In this document: positions 1 to 7,770 of the stretch, piece after piece
Position numbering within the stretch: the first letter of the stretch is position 1
How the letters are laid out: each line of letters starts with the position of its first letter
DNA from: a virus
Reading direction: 5' to 3' (one strand)
Length of the DNA: 64,000 nucleotides
IMG/VR virus record: IMGVR_UViG_3300050821_002260
Location: 27,992 to 91,991 of that record
The notes under the pieces: model-generated
The model's input: only the letters and a program-made list of their open reading frames with translations
What the model was told of the DNA's origin: nothing
Databases searched by the model: none
Made by a program: the position numbers and the translations under genes

Positions 1-66
1 ATACTGACGTAAACTTACAGTAGATTGCTCACTGTCGTAATTTGCGTCATGCTGTTCTTTTCCCAT
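1..66 (-). CDS. Partial hypothetical protein, 3' end outside window
   Basis: An ATG at 66 opens a frame of 22 codons that runs off the left edge without a stop (begins MGKEQHDANYDS). A TGAGGA element sits about 12 nt upstream, and the conserved AAAGTAATTCT motif lies at 104-117, within reach of this start. The frame is closed upstream by tandem stops, so ATG 66 is the only likely start. Too little remains to assign a function. Confidence 0.45.
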   Translation of the reverse strand, partial: MGKEQHDANYDSEQSTVSLRQY

Positions 67-103
67 TGCGCTCTGGTCCTCAGTGATGGTTTCTACTAGC
101 ACA

Positions 104-117
104 CTAAGAATTACTTT
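104..117 (-). promoter_or_regulatory. Putative late promoter element (AAAGTAATTCTTAG)
   Basis: One of about eleven copies of an AAAGTAAYTYT element found just upstream of late-region genes. Here it overlaps the end of the glycosyltransferase gene (stop TAG at 104-106) and lies about 40 nt before the start at 66. Its promoter role is inferred from recurrence and position. Confidence 0.4.
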
Positions 118-1306
118 CTAAGAGTTCTGTTATTTTGCTCGCTACTACGTCTGGTGAAAGCTGTGCTAGACATGGAGGAACAGAGCCAGCAGATCGGCAA
201 CTACCAGTGTCTATGAAGCACCCCGTCGTACAAGACTTCTCGCCGTTCTCTAGCAATCCAGTCACATATGGAACACGCATCCCATGCGCTGTAGGGAAGT
301 AATGAAGAAACGGCTCCCACTCATGGGGTCCATACGTCACTAGACATTTCCCGCCTCTAGATGCCTTCGCATACAAGAGGCCCGTATCCGAGCTACAATT
401 TAGGTGTGATTGTATGACCATCGCTGCTGACTCTCTTAGCGAAAATGCTCCTGATAGATTAGCGATATTTGTGCCCATCCACGGCTCGCCTTTTCGCACG
501 TGAGAATCGAGCACTATCCAGAAGTAGTTTCTAGAGCACAGTCTCACAACCTCTTTCCAGTACGGATAATCCTTGTACATCGTGCTGGCGTGGGGCAGGA
601 GAGTTATGACCTTGAAACCCTTGTTCTTGATAGGCGTTAGGAGCCTGTCTGCCAGCGTGAGTTCTTGCTCAGTAGGATAGTAGTAGACCGTGCGCTCTTC
701 TCTGGTCATATCTTCTGGGCCGACATGAGCGTGCTGGCAATACATGTCCAGTGCGATATGCTTGTAACGCTGGATTACTGAATGACTGGCCTGCTTGACG
801 AAATCTTGTTCATCAGCGTTCAGTTCGCTAGGGTTTTTCCTGAGCAGAGAAACCATGAATTCGTTGAGCTGAGGCTTTGTCCTGAGGTGGATTTTGTAGT
901 CTAGACCACCCTTGAGCGGCACATCATAGTTCAGCCAGTACCAGTCCTCTGTCATGGAATCGAACATATCCTCAGTGGCGTCGTAGTCCAGGAAATGCAG
1001 CACTCTGTCGATGTACGGATTCCCTTTCAGGATATCTGGATAGCGACAGATGTAGACTATGGTACATTTTGGGAATTTCTTCTTGAGACCGTACATGGCG
1101 GGTGTAGAATATAGAACGTCTCCAAGTCCCCACGTGTGATTCACGACCACTGTTTTCCCGTTGAGATCGGTGTCCTTTGTGAATTCTTTCCTGAGAGCAA
1201 GCCTCTTCCTGTAATTTCCCCACTCGTAGTGCCTTACTTTTTGGCCGAGAACGTTTGTGATAATTTCTGCTTTAGAGATAGGGATGCTTGGTGGTACTTC
1301 CTGCAT
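104..1306 (-). CDS. GT9-like (heptosyltransferase-type) glycosyltransferase
   Basis: A 400-residue protein resembling the ADP-heptose:LPS heptosyltransferase fold (GT9, GT-B). The N-terminal half has a typical G-LGD-x-(L/I) nucleotide-binding turn (NHTWGLGDVLYSTPAMYGLK, about residues 56-75) followed by a FPKCTIVYICR strand. The C-terminal half has ITLLPHAST and later HLNCSSDTGLLYAKA, the place where GT9 enzymes keep the S/T-x-D-(S/T)-G sugar-nucleotide loop. ATG 1306 has a good Shine-Dalgarno (TTGGAGG). It overlaps the preceding gene by 72 nt. With the next three genes it forms a glycan-modification cluster. The acceptor is unknown: host surface glycan or virion protein are both possible. 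Confidence 0.7.
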   Translation of the reverse strand: MQEVPPSIPISKAEIITNVLGQKVRHYEWGNYRKRLALRKEFTKDTDLNGKTVVVNHTWGLGDVLYSTPAMYGLKKKFPKCTIVYICRYPDILKGNPYIDRVLHFLDYDATEDMFDSMTEDWYWLNYDVPLKGGLDYKIHLRTKPQLNEFMVSLLRKNPSELNADEQDFVKQASHSVIQRYKHIALDMYCQHAHVGPEDMTREERTVYYYPTEQELTLADRLLTPIKNKGFKVITLLPHASTMYKDYPYWKEVVRLCSRNYFWIVLDSHVRKGEPWMGTNIANLSGAFSLRESAAMVIQSHLNCSSDTGLLYAKASRGGKCLVTYGPHEWEPFLHYFPTAHGMRVPYVTGLLENGEKSCTTGCFIDTGSCRSAGSVPPCLAQLSPDVVASKITELLESNS

Positions 1307-2181
1307 GACTTATCCTCCAAGAATTTCAGTTCATTGGCCTTGAACAACTCGAACGCTGTTTCTGGTGTAGAAAACATGGCGTGGCACGTTTGCCCACTCG
1401 CATAGTTTTCTGGGTCGCAGAACGTACCGCGCATAGACTTTAGATTTGGCGGGAACCACATCGTATGCGGCGTATCTACTACATCAGCCAGGAACCCTAG
1501 GCCAGACGGGAACACAAAGAAGTAGTCTAGCTGGCGGATTATCTCAACAGTCGCGCCAATATGGAAAGCGCCGAGAGTGAGATAGGATGGTATATTATTC
1601 GAGAGCATCCACATGTGAAGCAACTCAGCAATTTGCAAATCATACTCCGCTCCTAGGAAGACGAACTGGGAATCTTTAGGAACGACTTTGATGACCAACT
1701 CTAGAAACTTTCGCCACTCCTCATAGGTCCAAAATCCCCAATGACGAGCGTTGCCATACGCTGAACAGTAGACACCGATTACTGGAGAGTCTTGCAGCCA
1801 CACGCTATTTAGAAATTCTTCAGCATGTGAAATATACTTCTTGTTGTCCATCTCGTAATGGTAGCTAGTTTCGCCAGGAATCCAGTCTGCCACAAGATAG
1901 CCATCCTCTAGCCACTGATTGATTGACAGGAAGTAGTCCCCGTCTGGCAGTGAAGCTAAGTCAGTACCTGGAGGCAGCGTCTGTGTTACTGAAATCATGG
2001 CGTTGTGACCGGCGTACCCACCGTTCTTGACTCCAGGCAAGATATCTAGGAATGGGGACATTCTGTTTGGGCTGTCGTTGGCGGGTTTGATGACCATTTC
2101 TCTGTCTATGTTGCACAATTTTTGATACATAGCAGAGAAATCGCCTATGCCTGGAGGGACGTAGAACGTTAGGCTCACCAT
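1234..2181 (-). CDS. GT9-like glycosyltransferase
   Basis: A 315-residue relative of the neighbouring gene. The N-terminus VPPGIGDFSAMYQKL carries the GIGD turn typical of GT9 enzymes. The middle (SPVIGVYCSAYGNARHWGFW; VPKDSQFVFLGAEYDLQIAELL) matches the Rossmann-like C-terminal domain, and IRQLDYFFVFPSGLGFLADVV corresponds to the sugar-nucleotide loop. ATG 2181 lies only 1 nt after an AGGAGGGG, so GTG 2178 is the better start. The start overlaps the stop of the preceding gene. Probably arose by duplication with the next gene. Confidence 0.65.
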   Translation of the reverse strand: MVSLTFYVPPGIGDFSAMYQKLCNIDREMVIKPANDSPNRMSPFLDILPGVKNGGYAGHNAMISVTQTLPPGTDLASLPDGDYFLSINQWLEDGYLVADWIPGETSYHYEMDNKKYISHAEEFLNSVWLQDSPVIGVYCSAYGNARHWGFWTYEEWRKFLELVIKVVPKDSQFVFLGAEYDLQIAELLHMWMLSNNIPSYLTLGAFHIGATVEIIRQLDYFFVFPSGLGFLADVVDTPHTMWFPPNLKSMRGTFCDPENYASGQTCHAMFSTPETAFELFKANELKFLEDKSCRKYHQASLSLKQKLSQTFSAKK

Positions 2182-3122
2182 CCCCTCCTGACTATCTCAT
2201 CACAGATATATTTCACATCATGCCTCCCATAGTAGAGTGCCATGTGCTTTCCAGAAGCTATCATATCTGGAGGGGACCATGCGCCGTTCATTTTCTCGTC
2301 GAATGACCCATAGAATTCATCAGAGATAGAATCCCCTTTCTGTCTCCAGAATATGGCTGTAGGGATTCTTAGATATTCTGCGACTATCCCTATTCCAGAT
2401 TGGTAAGAGACTACAAATCTAGACTTAGAAATAATCGAATAGGTCTCATCGATTCCAGTTCTCCCTATAAGATCAAGCCAAGAATCGGAATCACGATACG
2501 CGTGAATATACTCTTGAAAATAGCTCTTGTCATACTCTGCGCCAACGACAACGATTCCAAGCCTTAACTCTTCTTGTATAAACTTCCCGAGTGCTATCCA
2601 ATCTTCAGGTTTCCAAATAGGTCCTCTATTGTGCCCTGCTTTCGTATTACCAACTAGAGGTCCCATATAGAACACGCAATACTGCCCTAATGAATTTTCG
2701 ATTTCCAATCCACGTCTTGAAGCCAATTGTGTTATTTTGAAATGCTCCATCACGTTCCAGTTTGTCTTGTATTCTGGCAGCCAATCCTCAAGACGAATCC
2801 CGCGTTCCATAGCGGCATTCGGCATCAGGGTCCAATCAATCCCTTTCACAGAATCAGGACCATCGGGTATATATCTGAAATGCCCATCGACGTCTGTAAG
2901 GATTTCTCTGGGCGGCTGTATTATGTCCACCCTCTTCATGCCGAAAGTGTTTACGAAATCGAATCCCAGAATAAAATCCATTGCACGGCATTCTCTTACG
3001 TCGCTACTACCGACGTTTATGACTATGTCGATAGTCTTGTCCCCAAAAGACTCTGCTATAGACTGAACCTTCGTAAGTGCCCATATAGAATCTCCAATGC
3101 CCTGTGGCACCAAAAATTTCAT
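2175..3122 (-). CDS. GT9-like glycosyltransferase
   Basis: A 315-residue paralogue of the 1234-2181 gene with the same opening (FLVPQGIGDSIWALTKVQ) and length. Other family landmarks are GIVVVGAEYDKSYF and FVVSYQSGIGIVAEYLRIPT, equivalent to the donor-binding S/T-x-x-G loop. ATG 3122 has SD GAAGGAAG and overlaps the upstream stop (ATGA), which suggests translational coupling with the methyltransferase. Base composition is AT-richer than in the flanking genes, consistent with a separate origin. Substrate unknown. Confidence 0.65.
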   Translation of the reverse strand: MKFLVPQGIGDSIWALTKVQSIAESFGDKTIDIVINVGSSDVRECRAMDFILGFDFVNTFGMKRVDIIQPPREILTDVDGHFRYIPDGPDSVKGIDWTLMPNAAMERGIRLEDWLPEYKTNWNVMEHFKITQLASRRGLEIENSLGQYCVFYMGPLVGNTKAGHNRGPIWKPEDWIALGKFIQEELRLGIVVVGAEYDKSYFQEYIHAYRDSDSWLDLIGRTGIDETYSIISKSRFVVSYQSGIGIVAEYLRIPTAIFWRQKGDSISDEFYGSFDEKMNGAWSPPDMIASGKHMALYYGRHDVKYICDEIVRRGW

Positions 3123-3763
3123 GCTTCTTCCTTTTCTAAATGCAAGAGTGTGTTACCGCCTTGAGTCTCTGGAAAATCAAATCTCTTTACATGCAGATTC
3201 AGAGCAATGGGAGATATAACAGCATCCCCAACCCCTTGGTCAACCGTATCCGCATTAGAATCGTCTACGAGTATCCAACGAATACCTGAAGTAATCGCCG
3301 TAAGCACATCATGACGAGTACACTCTCTAGAGTGGCAAGCGTCTATATGGATAAAATCTACAGATGGGAACAAATGAATCCTTTGGCTATCTCCGACTAA
3401 GATAGTAGCTTTGAATCCCAGTTCTTCAAACCAATGTTCTGCCGTAGAGATGTAACTGAGCCCGTCTTCAGTCACGCCGTCGCAATCACTGTCTATTCCT
3501 AGATACCTCGTACTAGGACATGCGTGGAGAAATGCCAAAGCAGAGCACCCTCCACGCACACCAATTTCAAGCATCATACTCGGTTTTAGAACGCTGGCGA
3601 CAGCGTATTTGAAACAAGCGTATTTGATTCTGTAATCTTCCGTGGCATCTCTGAGTCTTATGTGCTCATGTCTTTCTTTGTATGTCAAAAATGGACGATG
3701 GTCATAGCTCAGAGTCGGATACAGAGTCCGTATTTCCTTCACTAGCTCTTCTGGGCTACGCAC
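3119..3763 (-). CDS. Class I SAM-dependent methyltransferase
   Basis: A 214-residue protein with the Rossmann methyltransferase pattern of the CmcI / Methyltransf_24 type. Motif I is PSMMLEIGVRGGCSALAFLHA, the acidic loop after strand 2 is YLGIDSDCDG, and the post-motif segment is SVDFIHIDACHSRECTRHDV with a short DD pair (WILVDDSNADT). The start is GTG 3763 after GAGGATATC, overlapping the preceding gene by 22 nt. The context (a second methyltransferase before, glycosyltransferases after) points to sugar O-methylation rather than DNA methylation; no target-recognition domain is present. Confidence 0.65.
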   Translation of the reverse strand: MRSPEELVKEIRTLYPTLSYDHRPFLTYKERHEHIRLRDATEDYRIKYACFKYAVASVLKPSMMLEIGVRGGCSALAFLHACPSTRYLGIDSDCDGVTEDGLSYISTAEHWFEELGFKATILVGDSQRIHLFPSVDFIHIDACHSRECTRHDVLTAITSGIRWILVDDSNADTVDQGVGDAVISPIALNLHVKRFDFPETQGGNTLLHLEKEEA

Positions 3764-4464
3764 GTTATGATATCCTCGTTTGGATTTCCCGGCCTGATGT
3801 AGCTTTCCTCGTACCCTGTGTAGAGGTGCTTGAACTCGGCCCTCCCAAGCAATATTCCTAATGACTGCTCTGTGTAGAGGAATAGATGCTCCTTAGGTTT
3901 ATAGTGCTTCCAAACTCTGTTAGGTGTCATTCCATGCAGACAAGCGTTGGCGTTCGGTGTCGTGATAGCAATTATCCCGCCCGGGAGCAGGATATCCGAG
4001 ACGTGTTTCAGTATCTGGTCTGGCTCTTGGATATGCTCTAGCACGTCGAACATGGTAACACAGTCATATTTCTTGTGACCGTTAAGATTCTCCATGATTG
4101 TAGAACACGTCCGCTTCTGTGCTTCTCTGGCTGCCACTGGATTCGGTTCGAAACCGTCGCAAGTGTAATGGTTTTCTGCGTACCGGATGAACTCTCCGAC
4201 GCAGCAACCGATGTCCAGCAATGTAGCGTCGTCTTTGAGCCAGCGTGCCACAAGTCCCAAGCGAAACAGGTTCAGGCTTTTGTTGACCGGACTCCTAGCA
4301 TACGCTAGATAGTTCATGGCGTATTGTGTGGAGTACTGCATGGAGTCATAGCTATATTTCGTGCGTATGACTCCACACTCTAGGCATCGCAGGTACTCAT
4401 CGTCCTCAGGAGACACGGTCGATTTGCTCGCACAGATAGGACAGGGTTTTCCACTCGATTTCAT
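3742..4464 (-). CDS. Zinc-ribbon SAM-dependent methyltransferase
   Basis: A 240-residue protein with an N-terminal zinc ribbon (CPIC near residues 8-11 and CLEC near residues 28-31) followed by a Methyltransf_23-type SAM domain: motif I DATLLDIGCCVGEFIRYA, motif II region YDCVTMFDVLEHIQEPDQIL, then LLPGGIIAITTPN. This architecture is common among sugar and small-molecule methyltransferases linked to surface-polysaccharide clusters. ATG 4464 has SD AAGGAG. It leads the glycan-modification cluster, with overlapping reading frames downstream. Confidence 0.75.
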   Translation of the reverse strand: MKSSGKPCPICASKSTVSPEDDEYLRCLECGVIRTKYSYDSMQYSTQYAMNYLAYARSPVNKSLNLFRLGLVARWLKDDATLLDIGCCVGEFIRYAENHYTCDGFEPNPVAAREAQKRTCSTIMENLNGHKKYDCVTMFDVLEHIQEPDQILKHVSDILLPGGIIAITTPNANACLHGMTPNRVWKHYKPKEHLFLYTEQSLGILLGRAEFKHLYTGYEESYIRPGNPNEDIITCVAQKS

Positions 4465-4473
4465 AGTGTCTCC

Positions 4474-5184
4474 TTACTCGTTGTATCGCACTGGGAAACG
4501 GCGCTTGCCGCTCTTGCTTATGAACGGATTGCGGAACGGTTTGCCAGACTGGACAGAACGGCGCAATTTCTTGTGCAGGACCGTCTTGAGTTTGACTTCC
4601 TTTTCTTCCTTGGAAGACATTTTCGTGGCTTCCTTGAGTTCTGCTTGCTGTTGCTCAACGTTGCCTACGATTCCACCACCGACCCGGATATCTATTGCTG
4701 ACATGAGCGCCTTGCGTGCCAGCCCCTTGTGGTCGATTACGATGGCTTCTTGGACCGCTGCTGGACGTGGATGGCGCTTCTCGTAGTCGTAGTATTCTTC
4801 GAGCGCCGCCTCGTACAAGACTTTCAATCGCTTGGCATCCTTGGTGAATCCGGTAGGGATGCAGAGATAGCCGAAACCGTGCCTGAACAGTAGCTTCCTC
4901 TTCTTCTTGGAAATAGCGTCTTCCGGGTCCGCTATATCCAGCACAATTCGCTTGTCGAAATAGAATCGCGCACAGATGCCATCTTTGCCTAGTTCTCTCT
5001 GTAGGAAATCAGGGTGGAAATTGGCCGTGTATCCACCGCCGACTACCATAGAAACGGCGTCTCCCGGCACTCCAAATTCAAATTTCTCAGTAGCACCTAC
5101 TCTGTGCTCACCGCCATAAATGGCTTTGTTTTTCGCATCGACCCCGACAACATCTTCAGCGTAACGTTGCCTCTCAACTTCCAT
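4474..5184 (-). CDS. Hypothetical phage protein
   Basis: 236 residues from ATG 5184, chosen because AGGAGGAAG lies 9 nt upstream; an in-frame GTG at 5214 would add ten residues. The protein is charged, with a middle segment (ICARFYFDKRIVLDIADPEDAI) and a basic C-terminus ending in an RRFPVRYNE tail. It lies immediately after the major capsid gene and its terminator, so a head-related role is possible. No family was recognised. Confidence 0.6.
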   Translation of the reverse strand: MEVERQRYAEDVVGVDAKNKAIYGGEHRVGATEKFEFGVPGDAVSMVVGGGYTANFHPDFLQRELGKDGICARFYFDKRIVLDIADPEDAISKKKRKLLFRHGFGYLCIPTGFTKDAKRLKVLYEAALEEYYDYEKRHPRPAAVQEAIVIDHKGLARKALMSAIDIRVGGGIVGNVEQQQAELKEATKMSSKEEKEVKLKTVLHKKLRRSVQSGKPFRNPFISKSGKRRFPVRYNE

Positions 5185-5223
5185 GGTTTCTTCCTCCTCT
5201 TGTTTAGCACTCACAAAGACAAA

Positions 5224-5248
5224 GAGGGAGCCCGGTTAGGACCCCCTC
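5224..5248 (-). terminator. Rho-independent terminator after the capsid gene
   Basis: Read on the minus strand, GAGGGGGTCC pairs with GGGCTCCCTC (10 bp, two G-U pairs) around the loop TAACC, followed by TTTGTCTTTGT. It lies 26 nt past the major capsid stop codon, where a highly expressed gene would benefit from termination. Confidence 0.7.
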
Positions 5249-5273
5249 TCGGGAACGCGACTTGTTTCCGAAA

Positions 5274-7215
5274 CTAAACCGTGCCATCATCTCCGAGAAA
5301 CAGGAAACGGCTATCAATCATGCCGACCTCAAAGCGGGAACGCGACTTGAAACGGTAAACTTCCATCTGGAACGACTGCCCAGATGCCGGATTCTCTTGG
5401 ATGATTTCCAAGGGGTCGCGGCGCTGAAAGACCAAGCACTTCTTCGGGTCGCCAAGAATCCAAACTTTGGAAGTCAGGAACCTGGATACCAGAAGCTTGT
5501 ACAAGCCTTGCAGCGGGTTCACCGTGTTGACGTAACCCGTAGCGTCAGAGGACGCGGACGGAACAGACGGCTGCAACGTAGAATTCAGCAGCTTGGCTCC
5601 CACGAACTTGTCGATTGGCGAAACCAATAGAGTGTTCGGAGAGACCAAGAACTTGTTTCCAAGTGGGTCCGTAATGTTCATCAGCGAAATATCTGCCGAT
5701 TCTAGGTTAGCTTGAGACAGACGCGTGAAAGTGGCAGGGCGATTGCCCTTCGGTAGAGTGTTGTATGTGCCGTTGCCCACTCCGCCAACGCCTACTGTAT
5801 CGTTGTTGAAAGTCACATCTGGGTCGACAGTGACCCCCTGGACCGTGAATCCAGTGCCGATAATCTTCCCGATCACGTAAATTTCTTCCATGATCTTGAA
5901 GTTTTCGCCCATCTGGGATGCACGGTTCTTAATTTGTCCCGTCTGCATTCTGTTACTTGCTAACCCTGCGACAACTAGCAAAACTATCGCAAGGCGGACC
6001 ACCTGTTTCCAGTGGTCTCTACTTGTCACCAAGCAGTTCGGACTATATCTTTTCGGAGTCATGCTGCCCTCCGAGTCTGGCGTGTAGTCTCTACGGATTT
6101 CATGAGTTTCTGAAAATGAGCCTTCCAGTAAGACCTATTTACATTTGTTCTAGTGTGACAAGGCACGCAAAGAGAAATCAAGTTGTACATCCAACAGTTC
6201 TTCTTATCGTAGTTTATGTGATGAACCGACAGACGCTTTGGGTTTTTCTTATCACACTCTCTACAAGTGTGATTGTCACGAACTAGAACTCTTCTCCTAA
6301 GCCTGCGAGTCCACCGTTCGTGATATGGATGCTCTGTAGAACCACCGTTCCATAGCGGATGATTCTTACCGGCCATGACACCGATGTGAGCCAAACTAAG
6401 AGCATCCTTCTGAGCCTCTGTACGTTTCATACCTAGATTGTGAGAACCGTTTTCTCGATTATATCTCTTCAGTGACCTTGAAATTCTAGAGCCAACTTCA
6501 GGTCTCGAAGCTGGATTTCTCTTTCCAAGTTTAGATTGGCTAATTCTCTTTCGGCCTTCTTTCGTCTGACGACACATTTCTGTGCCATTCTTTTTGAAGA
6601 AAGCTATAACGGACTTACTGATTCGGCGACGGACGGAGGCTCTCTTAGCCGGGTTCTTGCTTCCCAGCTTAGAGGCCCTTATCTTGGCCTTTGTTGCTTC
6701 CGTATGATGCCAACCTTTTCCTCTCATGATCTTTCCTCGGTATTGTCTCGTCAGTTGACGAGAGGTTCACCGATATAGCCAGATTTATCGACGACCAGTG
6801 TTAACAAATCGTCGTCAAACAATTCGCGCTCGAACGCCTCAATCATACCGAATTTCTGGTTGGTCAAGTGGCGGTCGAGTCCAACTACTGGATTGTCCTG
6901 GAACTCTTGACCACGATCAACTCTCTTCGGTAGATTGGGACGGAACAGCGGAGCGTAATACTCTTGGAAGCGGCGGGATGCCACTTCTGTGACTAGATCA
7001 GGATATACGACCGGGACCGTGTTGTAACTGTTGATTGCATAAGTTTGGATACCCGCCCTCAACAGTTGGCCGAATGCAGACTCAGCATTAGCTTCCCGCA
7101 ACCTAGTAGCCTGATTGTAGACAGACTCACGGAGGCGTTTGAAGCTGAGCTGAGGGCTGAACCAATCGATCTTGGCTGCGACCTCTTCCCATGGACCTAC
7201 TGGACGTGTGCTCAT
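5274..7215 (-). CDS. Major capsid protein, gene interrupted by a group I intron (two exons)
   Basis: Exon 1 is 6758-7215 and exon 2 is 5274-5964. Joining them gives 1149 nt, a 382-residue protein. Exon 1 alone would end at a TGA only six codons past the inferred splice site (reading ...GYIGEPLVN-stop). Exon 2 continues with LASNRMQTGQIKNRAS in the frame that the splice restores. ATG 7215 is preceded by GGAGGC. The call rests on gene order (protease-scaffold, decoration-type protein, then this gene), length, and a following terminator; no signature motif was used. The N-terminus carries two L-R-E-(S/A) motifs at residues 28-31 and 39-42, candidate prohead protease cleavage sites. The exact splice junction is inferred from the U-before / G-last rule and frame restoration. 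Confidence 0.8.
5965..6757 (-). other. Group I intron in the major capsid gene (about 793 nt)
   Basis: The 3' part holds AAGATATAGTCC (6040-6051), the classic P3/P7 core sequence of group I introns. The upstream GACTA in the end of the HNH frame can form P7 with TAGTC, and CGGAG/CTCCG can form P8. Downstream hairpins include GACCAC...GTGGTC with a GAAA tetraloop and a GCGATAG/CTA..TCGC stem (P9-type). At the 5' end, CTCGTC and GACGAG around AACT form a P1-like stem over the predicted splice site. The last exon base is T (6758) and the last intron base is G (5965), as expected. P1 shows U-A rather than the usual U-G at the splice site, so the boundaries may be off by a few bases. Confidence 0.85.
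6059..6727 (-). CDS. HNH homing endonuclease encoded in the group I intron
   Basis: A 222-residue protein. The N-terminal half carries NUMOD3-type DNA-binding repeats (HHTEATKAKIRASKLGSKNP and a second copy near KRISQSKLGKRNP). The C-terminal half is an HNH nuclease: CRECDKKNPKRLSVHHINYD with KKN and a closing CVPCH zinc pair. ATG 6727 has SD GAGGAAAG and begins 30 nt into the intron. The 3' end of the frame overlaps the intron core (the P7 strand). It is expected to cut intronless capsid alleles and spread the intron. Confidence 0.88.
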   Translation of the reverse strand: MRGKGWHHTEATKAKIRASKLGSKNPAKRASVRRRISKSVIAFFKKNGTEMCRQTKEGRKRISQSKLGKRNPASRPEVGSRISRSLKRYNRENGSHNLGMKRTEAQKDALSLAHIGVMAGKNHPLWNGGSTEHPYHERWTRRLRRRVLVRDNHTCRECDKKNPKRLSVHHINYDKKNCWMYNLISLCVPCHTRTNVNRSYWKAHFQKLMKSVETTRQTRRAA

Positions 7216-7233
7216 TTTCTTCTCATGCCTCCA

Positions 7234-7755
7234 TTAAATCGTCGTCAACTGCGTGTACTGCGGACGCAGGTTAATCAGGATTTGAGTTACGCCTTGAACG
7301 CCGGTGATTCCGATAGATGCAGAAGCAGAAGTTGAAGCGTATGGACCAGACATAGTGAAGAAGTTTTCAGGGGCGACGTAACCAATGACCGCCGAACCTG
7401 AAGCTGCCGTATGCCTGATTTTCTGGGGATCTGCACCAAACGTGACTGCGTCGCCAACGTTATACGTCGCATTGTCATCAACCGTGAACAAGCACATACC
7501 ACGAGTGATGATAGCGATCCTAGGAACCGGGAGTGCTTGGTTCAAGCTAGGGATGTTGTTCGTATCGTTGGAAACACCGATGAACAGAGCGGCTGCGGTA
7601 GCGGAAGCTGCGTCGGCTGCTACGATAGGAGTCGCGACTAGGTTTACTGCGTCCCATTTCATCATATCGCCGGAGTTGAATTGGGTGATAAGATTGACGG
7701 GAACGCCACTGACGCGCTCCTTTTCTATTTTTACTACGTTAAACGGTTGCGACAC
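7234..7755 (-). CDS. Probable capsid decoration / head structural protein
   Basis: 173 residues starting at GTG 7755 behind GGAGGCG. The sequence is beta-rich and Ala/Thr-rich, with GDMMKWDAVNLVATPI, a segment GDAVTFGADPQKI and a C-terminal INLRPQYTQL. It resembles DUF2190-like or gpD-like decoration proteins, which often sit between scaffold and major capsid genes as here. The start FNVVKIEKERVSGVPV is typical of short capsid-associated proteins. The function is inferred mainly from position. Confidence 0.55.
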   Translation of the reverse strand: MSQPFNVVKIEKERVSGVPVNLITQFNSGDMMKWDAVNLVATPIVAADAASATAAALFIGVSNDTNNIPSLNQALPVPRIAIITRGMCLFTVDDNATYNVGDAVTFGADPQKIRHTAASGSAVIGYVAPENFFTMSGPYASTSASASIGITGVQGVTQILINLRPQYTQLTTI

Positions 7756-7770
7756 TTGTTCGCCTCCAGA

